A stretch of DNA of 64,000 nucleotides from UMGS1370 sp963557065 (GTDB lineage Bacteria > Bacillota > Clostridia > Lachnospirales > Lachnospiraceae), in assembly GCA_963557065.1 (NCBI GenBank), contig CAUWCT010000042.1, positions 1-64,000 on the forward strand, written 5' to 3'. A program made the translations under genes and the position numbers. How positions within the stretch are numbered: position 1 is the stretch's first letter; the number at the start of each line of letters is the position of its first letter. Shown here piece by piece: positions 1-8,378 of the stretch. The notes under the pieces are model-generated. The model was given only the letters and a program-made list of their open reading frames with translations, had not been told where the DNA came from and searched no databases.

Positions 1-129
1 AATTTTTGTTTTTGCTAAAATTAACTAAATGACATTGATGGCTGAACTGTTACGATAAAAGCTATTTGTTTTTGTTAAGAGTTGACAAAAATCTGATTCT
101 GGTGCAGAATAGAAATATGCTATTTTGCG
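1..129 (+). promoter_or_regulatory. CRISPR leader region
   Basis: This AT-rich stretch lies directly before the first CRISPR repeat. The only degenerate repeat is at the far right end of the array, which places the leader on the left. The leader would carry the promoter for the crRNA precursor and the integration signals for new spacers. The 14-bp end of the MITE found elsewhere in the window sits at 40-53. No cas gene is visible; in type I-C loci cas genes normally sit on the leader side, so they are expected outside the window. Confidence 0.7.
40..53 (+). repeat. Solitary MITE terminal inverted repeat
   Basis: GGCTGAACTGTTAC is identical to the right end of the MITE at 20182-20332. The sequence to its left does not match the rest of that element, so this is a lone end, either a remnant or an unrelated element sharing the same terminus. 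A 14-base match is unlikely by chance in 64 kb (of order 0.0005). Confidence 0.55.
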
Positions 130-2436
130 GTCTGATCCCTCGCGGGATCAGTGGATTGAAATATGCAAATTCCAGATGATATGGACGGACTCCCTGTCTG
201 ATCCCTCGCGGGATCAGTGGATTGAAATCATATAGAGGTCAAAGCGTGCTTGTCACAACAATGTCTGATCCCTCGCGGGATCAGTGGATTGAAATTGTCT
301 ACCAATATTCTGTTTGCTGGATTCACAGATGTCTGATCCCTCGCGGGATCAGTGGATTGAAATTCTTAAAATAGCTTTATAGGCTGTTCCGACTGCGTCT
401 GATCCCTCGCGGGATCAGTGGATTGAAATTCTGTCTGGAAATATGATGAAATTATTTTGCTTTGTCTGATCCCTCGCGGGATCAGTGGATTGAAATCCCA
501 TGAATAGTCCGTAATCTGATTTTGGTTTGGTCTGATCCCTCGCGGGATCAGTGGATTGAAATCCGCCTCGTCCACCAGAATATCCCATGCGATAATCGTC
601 TGATCCCTCGCGGGATCAGTGGATTGAAATCAAATCTATATTATGTAATTCACAGTATTCTAAGTCTGATCCCTCGCGGGATCAGTGGATTGAAATGACT
701 CAAAACGTGCTTTATGAGGATTGTGCTTTGTCTGATCCCTCGCGGGATCAGTGGATTGAAATTTTTCTGGTTTTCTTTTCATTTTCTTTTTCTTTGTCTG
801 ATCCCTCGCGGGATCAGTGGATTGAAATTTGCCTATGCTGTCGCGCGTCTGTAAATTTCATCGTCTGATCCCTCGCGGGATCAGTGGATTGAAATTTGTA
901 ATTTATCAATAAGCCATTCAACCGACATATCGTCTGATCCCTCGCGGGATCAGTGGATTGAAATGATAATTTCTGCAATGAACCAGCTAATTTGTCCAGT
1001 CTGATCCCTCGCGGGATCAGTGGATTGAAATCTTCATGGAATCCATAGCATCGTCCATATACTCGTCTGATCCCTCGCGGGATCAGTGGATTGAAATCAG
1101 ATGTCCTAATCTCATGTTATTAGTATAACAGTCTGATCCCTCGCGGGATCAGTGGATTGAAATCTCCTCGGCTTTCCTCTTTGTTCCACCTTAATAGTCT
1201 GATCCCTCGCGGGATCAGTGGATTGAAATTCTTACAGCTTTTCTTTGGGCTTCTGTCGTTTTAAGTCTGATCCCTCGCGGGATCAGTGGATTGAAATAAT
1301 ATACCAGGCAACTGCTTTCTTATGGAGTATGCGTCTGATCCCTCGCGGGATCAGTGGATTGAAATTTTGCTTGGAAAATGTATTCAGCCGTTTTCTTTCG
1401 TCTGATCCCTCGCGGGATCAGTGGATTGAAATATTCGGTATATGTTTTGGTGTTCTTCTTCGGCTAGTCTGATCCCTCGCGGGATCAGTGGATTGAAATA
1501 ACGCATTACAGGCACAGTTAGCTCAGTGCTGCTGCGTCTGATCCCTCGCGGGATCAGTGGATTGAAATGCAAATCCGGTTATTGCTGAAGATTCTTTCCT
1601 TGTCTGATCCCTCGCGGGATCAGTGGATTGAAATTTTACCGTATCTGTGGAAGAAAAACGGATATATTGTCTGATCCCTCGCGGGATCAGTGGATTGAAA
1701 TATATCTTCTACCTCTCAATCAAATAAGAGGCGAGGTCTGATCCCTCGCGGGATCAGTGGATTGAAATCGAGAAAGAGAAATCCTCTCTCATATTCAGAA
1801 GCGTCTGATCCCTCGCGGGATCAGTGGATTGAAATTTGTCAGATTCTACATTTTGTGACTGGCTGGCTTGTCTGATCCCTCGCGGGATCAGTGGATTGAA
1901 ATTTTCGAGTCATCAGAGGTCATGTTATTGACTTCGTCTGATCCCTCGCGGGATCAGTGGATTGAAATTTCTGTTGCTCTTTTCTTCTTGCAGACATATT
2001 GGTCTGATCCCTCGCGGGATCAGTGGATTGAAATACCCATCATTGTTTTCTGGATTAAGCCAACTTCGTCTGATCCCTCGCGGGATCAGTGGATTGAAAT
2101 CCTCATAACTTACCGCCTTGCATACACCCCTAAGTCTGATCCCTCGCGGGATCAGTGGATTGAAATATACATCAGCGCCCAGATTTTCTTTTGCTGGGCC
2201 GTCTGATCCCTCGCGGGATCAGTGGATTGAAATGCCTGGACATTTTGTAAGGACTCCGAGGTCAAATCGTCTGATCCCTCGCGGGATCAGTGGATTGAAA
2301 TCAGGTGATTTTATTTATCTCTTCCGACAGGTTATGTCTGATCCCTCGCGGGATCAGTGGATTGAAATATTCCCCGTCTTGCAATCGTCCGGAAAGCAGT
2401 AAAGTCTGATCCCTCGCGGGATTAGTGGATTGAAAT
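130..2436 (+). CRISPR. Type I-C-like CRISPR array, 35 repeats
   Basis: There are 35 copies of a 33-bp repeat beginning GTCTGATCCC and ending GTGGATTGAAAT, with the internal palindrome TGATCCC-TCGC-GGGATCA, separated by 34 spacers of 33 to 36 bp. Repeats start at 130, 196, 263, 331, 397, 464, 530, 598, 664, 730 and so on to 2336 and 2404. Only the last copy (2404-2436) is altered, GGGATTAG for GGGATCAG, the usual terminal-repeat decay. The ATTGAAAT 3' handle and the repeat length are typical of subtype I-C. All spacers look distinct. The array is transcribed left to right if the leader is on the left. Subtype needs cas genes for confirmation. Confidence 0.97.
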
Positions 2437-2716
2437 ACAACATCCAGATGGCCGTCGCTTGCAGCTAACGTCTGCTCTCTCACAATATTCCTGTTGGCCG
2501 ATCATTGCTATATAGCGTAGCGGTCTGGAGTTCATTGAGAAGCCATCAAAAAGAAAGAAGACAGGGAAATATGCCTGGGAGTATTGGAATTAGAGATAAA
2601 GAGTGAAGAAATGCTGCTGAGCCGGGCGTTAAAACAGGATGAGTGCATTGGAAAGCCAAAGAAAAGGGTGAAAGGCCTGAAATCCAGGTACTTCACCCCT
2701 CATTATGATAGAAAAA
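2437..2716. other. Trailer-side intergenic region
   Basis: No convincing gene is seen between the last CRISPR repeat and the flavoprotein gene. A plus-strand frame is open from 2539 to a stop at 2725-2727, with an ATG at 2611 that would give 38 lysine-rich residues. It lacks a good ribosome-binding site and overlaps the end of the convergent gene, so it is more likely a remnant or chance frame. The first 35 or so bases after the array are spacer-sized. Confidence 0.4.
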
Positions 2717-3340
2717 TCATCGAATAAAATTCGTTCTGTTTCCGCCTTCCTGCTCTGGAAATTGGATTCCTGCTGCTTTGGCTGCTTCTATGGAATTTAA
2801 TATCCAGGCCATATTTCTGCCGAGATTTCTCATAGTCTGAAGACCTTCTGCATCCTTTAATACATCTTCAGCACAGGAGCCATGGACCTGATTCCAATAT
2901 GTAGAGGAAACAACCGGCATAGAAGAAATGGTAAAATATTTGTTTAGCACATCGAAGGAAGCTGTGGTTCCGCCTCTTCTGGCAGACACAATAGCAGCAC
3001 CTGGCTTTCCCTGAAACGCTTTTTTCCCTGAATAAAAGGCTCTGTCCAGAAAAGAGAGGACTCGTCCGCTTGGATGGGCATAGTAAACAGGAGTGCCGAA
3101 CACAAACCCGTCTGCTTCCATAGCTTTCCTGGTAAATTCATTGACATTGCTGTCGGAAAATGCACAGCCATTTCCGGTTCTGCACTGTCCGCATCCGATA
3201 CAGTCCATGACAGGTTTAGAGCCTAATTGAAAAATGTCGTATTCAATGCCGTTTTTTTCTAAAATACTGCCGACTTCTGTAAGCGCAGTATAGGTGCATC
3301 CCTGCAGATTGCAGCTGCCGTTTAACATTAATACCTTCAT
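2717..3340 (-). CDS. Iron-sulfur flavoprotein, NADPH-dependent FMN reductase family
   Basis: A 207-residue flavodoxin-fold protein. It opens MKVLMLNGSC, the strand and phosphate loop of FMN reductases, and carries C-x2-C-x2-C-x5-C at about Cys47, Cys50, Cys53 and Cys59, the compact 4Fe-4S cluster motif of archaeal and clostridial iron-sulfur flavoproteins. The predicted role is cytoplasmic electron transfer between FMN and a cluster; the physiological partner is unknown. The ATG at 3338-3340 is chosen because AGGAGG lies 8 bases upstream; the frame is open further upstream but without a start signal. It stands alone, divergent from the membrane protein operon at 3719. Confidence 0.85.
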   Translation of the reverse strand: MKVLMLNGSCNLQGCTYTALTEVGSILEKNGIEYDIFQLGSKPVMDCIGCGQCRTGNGCAFSDSNVNEFTRKAMEADGFVFGTPVYYAHPSGRVLSFLDRAFYSGKKAFQGKPGAAIVSARRGGTTASFDVLNKYFTISSMPVVSSTYWNQVHGSCAEDVLKDAEGLQTMRNLGRNMAWILNSIEAAKAAGIQFPEQEGGNRTNFIR

Positions 3341-3718
3341 AAAATAAAACCTCCTTTTTCTGTCAAAAGCAACGATTATCAAAATAGTGTTGGGATCAAA
3401 AGATGCCTGGCGAATTGTTTCGTACTTTGCACTCCCACAATTCTGTCCCAAATTCAAATATCGCGGGGCATATGCCCCACTTTTATTCTCATTTAAGGGC
3501 GGATTATAAAGGCATAAAACCACTTATATGCAAGCACAACGTGGTTTATGACCTTTTGACCCTGACATCTCAAAATAATAATAGCTGAAAATAAAAGAAC
3601 AATCAAGTAGCGGTGCAGGACTTTCTTTTTTTCTTTCCTTTTTCTAAAGGTGCTGATATAATAAGTACGTAGTACCAGTATACATGGATGTTAACGACAG
3701 AATAAAGGAGTGAAGGAA
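3341..3718. other. Divergent intergenic region with palindromes
   Basis: No gene is supported. It holds a perfect 14-bp palindrome GGGGCATATGCCCC at 3465-3478, and a hairpin at about 3509-3556 (ACCAC paired with GTGGT, extended on both sides) followed by a short T run. A TATAAT at 3657-3662 is the likely -10 of the operon starting at 3719; no good -35 is seen. The hairpins might insulate the two divergent units. Confidence 0.45.
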
Positions 3719-5023
3719 TTGAAATACACTGGTTATGAACTGCTATGGCTTTTGTTTCTATACTCGTTTCTGGGGTGGCTCCTGGAGACCGTAAGTGCCG
3801 TTATCCGCCAGAGACGTTTTGTAAACAGGGGACTGGTAAATAGTCCGCTGTGTTTAATTTACGGCATTACAGCGGTATTGATTTCCGTCTTTTTCCAGGA
3901 ACTTTCCGGTATCTGGCTGTTTGCGGGAGCGGCTGTTTTAGCGACCGTTGTGGAATGGGTTGGCGGACACCTTCTCGAATGGATTTGCAAAGAAAAATGG
4001 TGGGATTATTCAAAAGTAAAATGGAATCTGGACGGTTATATTTGTCTGCCCATCTCTCTGCTGTGGGGGCTTTTGGGTTTTGCTGCATTAAAATGGGGAA
4101 ATGATTTCTTTGTGAATATCTACCAGTTGATTCCGGCAGGTCTGGGAAAGATTCTGGTTTGGGTAATTTTGGCTGCAGTAACCGCAGATATTCTGGCAAC
4201 ACTGGTAGTAATAAGCGGAAAGAGTCAGAGGATTGAGCAGTGGGAATCCATGGATTTCTGGTTTGCTTCTTTAAGCGTCCGGTTGGAAAAGGGACTTTCC
4301 TCCTGGGTCAACAAAAGAATCCGGAAAGCCTATCCGTCGGCAGAGAAAAAAGAGAGCAGTCAGGAAAGACAGCAGACAAAAAGCTTTATAGAAGGATGCA
4401 GCTTTTACAAAATTGTACTGTTGTTTGTGATTGGTGCATTTTTGGGAGATGTTACCGAAACAATTTTCTGCCGTATAAGTGCAGGTGTGTGGATGAGCAG
4501 AAGCAGTTTGGTCTGGGGGCCATTCAGCGTTGTCTGGGGTCTGGCCATTGCAGCTGTGACAGTCCTGCTATATCGGTATCGCACGCGATCCGATCGATTT
4601 TTGTTTCTGATGGGAACAGTTTTAGGCGGCGCATATGAGTACCTGTGCAGTGTGTTTACAGAATTGATGTTTGGGACGATTTTTTGGGATTACAGCAAGA
4701 TTCCATTTAATCTGGGAGGCCGCATTAATTTATTGTACTGCTTTTTCTGGGGAATCGCAGCAGTTGTCTGGTTTAAGGGACTGTATCCTGTATTATCCGG
4801 ATGGATCGAAAAGATCCCCCAATGGCCGGGCAAACCGATTATCTGGGGTTTGATTATATTTATGTGCATTGATATGGGAGTTTCCTGTATGGCGCTTGCC
4901 AGAAGCAGTGAGAGAAGTCAGGGAATTCCTGCCAGATACCATTGGCAGGAAATTATGGATGAACGGTTTGACGATGACCGGATGAATCGGATTTATCCCA
5001 ATGCCAAGATGGTACACGAATGA
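3719..5023 (+). CDS. Double-domain CmpB-type membrane protein (putative ABC-transporter type IV)
   Basis: An approximately 434-residue integral membrane protein built of two related halves. Each half carries the motif set of the PF06541 family: an early LGWLLE or LGDVTE segment, a VNRG or SRSSL plus NSP/WGP stretch, a conserved E in a helix, and a WDYS-K-FNL(G/D)G(R/Y)I block seen twice. The biochemical role of the family is not established. The TTG at 3719 is preferred over the in-frame GTG at 3710: AGGAG (3706-3710) lies 8 bases before the TTG but overlaps the GTG. It heads an operon with the rhodanese and deacylase genes. The N-terminus remains the least certain point. Confidence 0.8.
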   Translation: MKYTGYELLWLLFLYSFLGWLLETVSAVIRQRRFVNRGLVNSPLCLIYGITAVLISVFFQELSGIWLFAGAAVLATVVEWVGGHLLEWICKEKWWDYSKVKWNLDGYICLPISLLWGLLGFAALKWGNDFFVNIYQLIPAGLGKILVWVILAAVTADILATLVVISGKSQRIEQWESMDFWFASLSVRLEKGLSSWVNKRIRKAYPSAEKKESSQERQQTKSFIEGCSFYKIVLLFVIGAFLGDVTETIFCRISAGVWMSRSSLVWGPFSVVWGLAIAAVTVLLYRYRTRSDRFLFLMGTVLGGAYEYLCSVFTELMFGTIFWDYSKIPFNLGGRINLLYCFFWGIAAVVWFKGLYPVLSGWIEKIPQWPGKPIIWGLIIFMCIDMGVSCMALARSSERSQGIPARYHWQEIMDERFDDDRMNRIYPNAKMVHE

Positions 5024-5040
5024 AGAAAAGGAGAATTATG

Positions 5041-5361
5041 ATGGGATTATTTTCATTATTTCATTTATCAGATGGAATTACAATGGATGAAGGAGTAAAA
5101 GAAGCCAGGTCTGTTGACGGCGCAGTGTTGTTGGATGTGCGTACCAGAGAAGAGTATGTACAGGGCCATGTGCCGGGCAGTGTGAACCTCCCCCTTGATG
5201 AACTGGACACGATAAGCTATGCTGAAAATACTCCGCTGTTTGTGTACTGCAGAAGCGGCGCCCGCAGTGGGAGAGGTGTGGAATTTTTAAAAAAGGCCGG
5301 ATACGGACAGGCAGTTAATATTGGCGGAATCATGGATTACCATGGAGAAATCGAAAGATAA
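5041..5361 (+). CDS. Rhodanese-like sulfurtransferase
   Basis: A single rhodanese domain of 106 residues. LLDVRTREEY-QGHVPGSVNLP is the CDC25/rhodanese substrate-side motif, and YCRSGARS is the active-site loop with Cys70 as persulfide carrier. It lacks a signal peptide, so a cytoplasmic sulfur-transfer role is expected; acceptor unknown. AAAGGAG at 5027-5033 favours the ATG at 5041, although the adjacent ATG at 5038 and an upstream ATG at 5020 overlapping the previous stop are possible. It is tightly spaced with its neighbours and its 3' end approaches the deacylase gene, consistent with one transcript. Confidence 0.88.
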   Translation: MGLFSLFHLSDGITMDEGVKEARSVDGAVLLDVRTREEYVQGHVPGSVNLPLDELDTISYAENTPLFVYCRSGARSGRGVEFLKKAGYGQAVNIGGIMDYHGEIER

Positions 5362-5383
5362 TGTTTCAGAAAGAGCAGCGAAC

Positions 5384-5851
5384 ATGATAAAGACAAATGT
5401 AATGCGTCTTTTAGACGCGGCAAAAATTGCCTATGAATCCATGGAATATGAAGTGGATGAAAAGGATTTATCCGGCAGTCATGCAGCAGATATAATGGGA
5501 GTGGACCATGAAAGAATCTTTAAAACCCTGGTGTTAAAGGGAGAGAAGAACGGCTATCTGGTCTGTTGTATTCCGGTAGACGAAGAAGTGGATTTAAAGA
5601 AGGCGGCAAAAGCAGCCGGGGAGAAAAAAGTTGAGATGATTCCTGTGAAAGAACTACTTTCTGTTACCGGCTATATCCGCGGCGGCTGTTCTCCGATTGG
5701 GATGAAGAAAAAGTTTCCTTTATATATAGAAGAAACAGCAGTGCTGTTTGAAAAGATTGCAGTCAGTGCAGGGCAGAGAGGGGTTCAGATTTTTTTAGAT
5801 CCCAACGATCTCTGTACCTATGCCGGCGGCAGTTTCGTTCCCCTTATTTAA
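5384..5851 (+). CDS. ybaK: Cys-tRNA(Pro)/Cys-tRNA(Cys) deacylase, YbaK/EbsC family
   Basis: A 155-residue trans-editing enzyme that hydrolyses Cys mischarged on tRNA(Pro). The start KTNVMRLLD, the YEVDEKDLSGSHAA segment, the FKTLVLKG core and the GGCSPIGMKKKFP motif are characteristic of the YbaK family. The ATG at 5384 matches where the family usually begins; an in-frame ATG at 5342 would add 14 residues and overlap the rhodanese gene by 20 bases. Neither has a strong ribosome-binding site, so translational coupling is likely. The stop codon abuts a degenerate MITE-like repeat. Confidence 0.88.
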   Translation: MIKTNVMRLLDAAKIAYESMEYEVDEKDLSGSHAADIMGVDHERIFKTLVLKGEKNGYLVCCIPVDEEVDLKKAAKAAGEKKVEMIPVKELLSVTGYIRGGCSPIGMKKKFPLYIEETAVLFEKIAVSAGQRGVQIFLDPNDLCTYAGGSFVPLI

Positions 5852-5947
5852 TAACCATTCAGTTATGTGAAGATTTAGCCGGGAACAGACGCCTGAACCG
5901 TTCCTGTCCGCGTAAGCGGGCAGGAAGATGTATGGCTGAACGGTATC
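5851..5947. repeat. Degenerate, shortened relative of the 151-bp MITE
   Basis: The left 28 bases (5851-5878) match the left end of the MITE at 20182 with transition-rich differences (ATAACCATTCAG for GTAACAGTTCAG). The right part retains the small CCTGTCCGC/GCGGGCAGG hairpin and a GGCTGAACGGTATC terminus. The long first hairpin of the intact copies is mostly gone. No target duplication is evident. It begins at the last base of the ybaK stop codon. Confidence 0.7.
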
Positions 5948-6028
5948 CTGTCTGATGTCAGAAGAGGAGAAAAAGGTTGACATAAGGATTCGACGGCGAG
6001 ATTCGACAAAGAGTATGACACAAAATAA

Positions 6029-6057
6029 TTAACAAAAATGTAATATTTCTGTAAAAT
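6029..6057 (+). promoter_or_regulatory. Candidate sigma-A promoter for an sRNA
   Basis: TTAACA at 6029-6034 and TAAAAT at 6052-6057 with 17-bp spacing. It points toward the terminator hairpin at 6108-6145, with no coding sequence between. Confidence 0.5.
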
Positions 6058-6063
6058 TACATT

Positions 6064-6145
6064 AGCGAGGATAGCTGAAAAATAAGCGAAAAACAGTGGT
6101 AAAATTGCGCCATCTGCACAAAAATGCAGATGGCGTTTATTTTTG
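6064..6145 (+). ncRNA. Candidate small RNA ending in an intrinsic terminator
   Basis: A transcript started from the promoter at 6029-6057 would begin near 6064 and end at the perfect 11-bp stem CGCCATCTGCA/TGCAGATGGCG (6108-6118 with 6125-6135) followed by TTTATTTTT. This gives about 80 nt with no ORF or ribosome-binding site. It lies 35 bp before the promoter of the wall hydrolase gene. Alternatively the hairpin only terminates readthrough from the ybaK operon. Confidence 0.45.
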
Positions 6146-6179
6146 CTCTGGAATAAGTGACAAATTTGTTCTGCTTCCA

Positions 6180-6209
6180 TTGACATTGTGGTACGCGTTC
6201 CCATATAAT
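6180..6209 (+). promoter_or_regulatory. Promoter of the SleB-like gene
   Basis: TTGACA at 6180-6185 and TATAAT at 6204-6209 with 18-bp spacing: both hexamers are perfect, so vegetative sigma-A transcription rather than a sporulation sigma factor is indicated. Confidence 0.8.
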
Positions 6210-6295
6210 TTGCCATGTTAACCAGAAAAACAAGCAGAAAGTGGGAGATAGTTCCTGTTTCTGCGCCAAAAAGAGGGAGAAAAAGGAGAGTATCT

Positions 6296-7165
6296 ATGTT
6301 TCCATTTTATTCTTTTCTTCAGGCAGCCCTGCAGTTTGTCCGGGAATTGGTAAGGCCGATTATCCAGGTGAGTAAGAGAATGTACCGCCAGGCAGCCGTT
6401 CTGACATCCGGATGTATGGTCGTTGCGGTAGTTGCATTTACCGCAGCCGGATTTGGAGCAGGAGGCAAAAATGCACTGACTGTATTTGCAGAGGGACGTT
6501 ATCAGGAGAGCAGCGATGCTCTGGAGGAAACGGACGCTGAAGATTTGGATTTGATTACAGAAGCTAAAATACAAGCCGAATTCGCCGCTTTAAAACAGGA
6601 AAGCAGCCTCATAGGCCAGAACCTGGTAAAAAATACAGAAAAAAAGATAGAAGAGTCAGAGCGGGCAAAAGCGGAACTTGAGGCTAAGCAGGAGAAGATA
6701 CAGGAAGAAAAAGAAGCAGAAGCCAGACGAATTGCAGAGGAAGAGGCTAAAAGGAAGGCAGAAGAAGAGAGAAGAGCAGCGAGAAGGATTTCCTGCTCCC
6801 AGTCAGACTATCAGGTCCTCTTAAAAATCGTTCAGGCAGAGGCCGGAATCTGCGATGCGAAAGGCCGGATTCTGGTTGCCAATGTCATTATGAACCGGGT
6901 ACGGGACAAGCGGTTTCCCAACACAGTGACAGAGGTGGTGTATCAGAGCGGCCAGTTTTCACCGGTATCCGATGGACGGATCAATCAGGTAGAAGTGACG
7001 GATTTGACGGTGGAATGCGTAAACCGGGCTTTGGACGGAGAAGACTACTCCCAGGGAGCATTGTATTTTATGAATCGGGGACGTTCTCAGACCAGAGCAA
7101 TCGGCTTTTTTGATTCAAAGCTTACCTATCTGTTTGCCCACGATGGACATGAATTTTTTAAATAA
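6296..7165 (+). CDS. SleB-like cell wall hydrolase
   Basis: A 289-residue protein with a short cytoplasmic start, one membrane segment at about residues 35-55, a long charged coiled coil rich in E, K, A and R (about 90-165), and a C-terminal Hydrolase_2 domain (about 170-285) with the QAEAGICDAKGRILVANVIMNR and GQFSPVSDG motifs of SleB/CwlJ spore-cortex hydrolases. It probably cleaves peptidoglycan outside the membrane. ATG 6296 is used because AAGGAG lies 8 bases upstream. The perfect sigma-A promoter suggests a vegetative wall role instead of germination; this is inference. Confidence 0.85.
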   Translation: MFPFYSFLQAALQFVRELVRPIIQVSKRMYRQAAVLTSGCMVVAVVAFTAAGFGAGGKNALTVFAEGRYQESSDALEETDAEDLDLITEAKIQAEFAALKQESSLIGQNLVKNTEKKIEESERAKAELEAKQEKIQEEKEAEARRIAEEEAKRKAEEERRAARRISCSQSDYQVLLKIVQAEAGICDAKGRILVANVIMNRVRDKRFPNTVTEVVYQSGQFSPVSDGRINQVEVTDLTVECVNRALDGEDYSQGALYFMNRGRSQTRAIGFFDSKLTYLFAHDGHEFFK

Positions 7166-7259
7166 GAAAAAGATTGAGTTTTCCACAGGTATGGCGTATA
7201 CTGTCTGTAAAAGATGCAGCAGCTACATACCGTATCTGCATGGAAAAGGAGAGCGCCAT

Positions 7260-7724
7260 ATGATTTTTGATGAGAAAAAGAATTTGAATTTTTACAGAAA
7301 TTTAGGAATTGAAGGCCGTTATGCCAAGGCAGTGGATTTTCTGCTGAATACGGATCTGGCTGCTTTAGAGGCTGGAAGACATGAGATTGACGGAGACAAT
7401 GTATATGCCAACGTAGTAGAATATACCACAGTTGCCTGGGAAGAGGCAAAGTTTGAGGCTCATGAACATTATACGGATATTCAGTATGTGATTAAGGGAA
7501 CGGAAATCATGACCTATGCGCCGACCGGAGAGATGACCGTTCAGACTCCCTACAATCCGGACAAGGACGTGGTGTTCTTTGATGACTCCAATCCGGGCCT
7601 CAAGATTGCGGCAAAGGACGATCAGTACGTGATTTTCTTCCCATGGGATGCCCATAAACCAAAGGCAGCCAATGGAGAGCCGGCGCCAATTAAAAAAGTG
7701 ATTGTAAAAATTAAAGAAGACTAA
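7260..7724 (+). CDS. YhcH/YjgK/YiaL family protein (DUF386)
   Basis: A 154-residue cupin-like protein. The HEHYTDIQYVIKGTEIM segment and the FFPWDAHKP motif carry the His and Glu residues that bind metal in this family, whose members act in sugar, often sialic acid, metabolism or as the beta subunit of beta-galactosidase. No sugar genes are adjacent, so the substrate cannot be inferred. AAGGAG lies 8 bases before the ATG at 7260. It follows the hydrolase gene by 94 bp and ends before a strong terminator. Confidence 0.85.
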   Translation: MIFDEKKNLNFYRNLGIEGRYAKAVDFLLNTDLAALEAGRHEIDGDNVYANVVEYTTVAWEEAKFEAHEHYTDIQYVIKGTEIMTYAPTGEMTVQTPYNPDKDVVFFDDSNPGLKIAAKDDQYVIFFPWDAHKPKAANGEPAPIKKVIVKIKED

Positions 7725-7732
7725 GACATGAG

Positions 7733-7790
7733 AAAGCTGCTGCAATCGAGACATTTGGAATGGACCTGTTTCGATTGCAGCAGCTTTTGT
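7733..7790 (+). terminator. Intrinsic terminator
   Basis: A 17-bp stem, AAAGCTGCTGCAATCGA with TCGATTGCAGCAGCTTT, followed by a T-rich tail. It separates the YhcH gene from the convergent sigma-factor operon. Confidence 0.85.
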
Positions 7791-8372
7791 TTACAGTTTA
7801 GGGTGCGGCTCTCCGGAAATGCCCCCCCCATTTTTATCAGTCAGGAAAAGGTCATTTTTCTTCTGTCTGATAAGCCAGATGCCAAGAGCGATAATTCCTG
7901 CTGCAACAAGTATCTGGGGAGTCCTGCGGCTGAACCAGGAGAGAAGTTCCTGCACTGGTTCAGGAATGGACAGATATTGTCCAAAGAGCATATGGACGAA
8001 ATCATTTAGATTTTGCCAAAGGATGGCGGTGCCTAAAAGGATTAAACAGCAGGAAGTTGCTTTTCGGTATCTGGTCAGCAGCAGATTCCGGTTTTTGACG
8101 AGGAAATCAACAGGAAAGAAATAATCATCCTCAATCATATAAAATTCATCATCCGGAAGCGTAACCAGATGGTTTGTATGGAAAAAACTGTAAAACCACA
8201 GCACCGGAGAGAGATACATAAGCGGCGGAAACAGGATGCCGCTGCAGAAAAAGAGCAGGAAAAACAGGCTCATAACGCTGAGGCCATGTTTAAAAAAGCC
8301 TAAATACATTTCGCCGGCTCCGGGAATCAGGGAGCAAAAAAATGTAAATAAATGATTTTTCTTTTTTGTCAT
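7791..8372 (-). CDS. Hypothetical multi-pass membrane protein of the ECF sigma operon
   Basis: A 193-residue protein with hydrophobic segments at about 10-30, 35-60, 105-125 and 150-170. The N-terminus, FTFFCSLIPGAGEMYLGFFKHG, resembles TM2-type membrane proteins; function is not known. ATG 8372 is chosen because GGAGGT lies 8 bases upstream (a TTG two codons earlier is too close). It starts 6 bp after the putative anti-sigma gene and ends the operon. A run of eight G (minus strand) at 7822-7829 encodes Gly near the C-terminus. Confidence 0.7.
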   Translation of the reverse strand: MTKKKNHLFTFFCSLIPGAGEMYLGFFKHGLSVMSLFFLLFFCSGILFPPLMYLSPVLWFYSFFHTNHLVTLPDDEFYMIEDDYFFPVDFLVKNRNLLLTRYRKATSCCLILLGTAILWQNLNDFVHMLFGQYLSIPEPVQELLSWFSRRTPQILVAAGIIALGIWLIRQKKNDLFLTDKNGGGISGEPHPKL

Positions 8373-8378
8373 AATCAA

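Noticed and set aside
366..2483. Open frames of 60 to 112 codons across the CRISPR array
   Set aside because: They are repeats read in frame (recurrent SDPSRDQWIEI and NPLIPRGIR) and have no independent ribosome-binding sites.
2539..2727. Lysine-rich plus-strand frame after the array (ATG at 2611)
   Set aside because: No good ribosome-binding site, overlaps the convergent gene, no recognisable family; noted only as a possible remnant.
3403..3588. Plus-strand 61-codon frame between the flavoprotein and CmpB genes
   Set aside because: No ribosome-binding site, spans a palindrome and a hairpin, composition unlike the coding neighbours.
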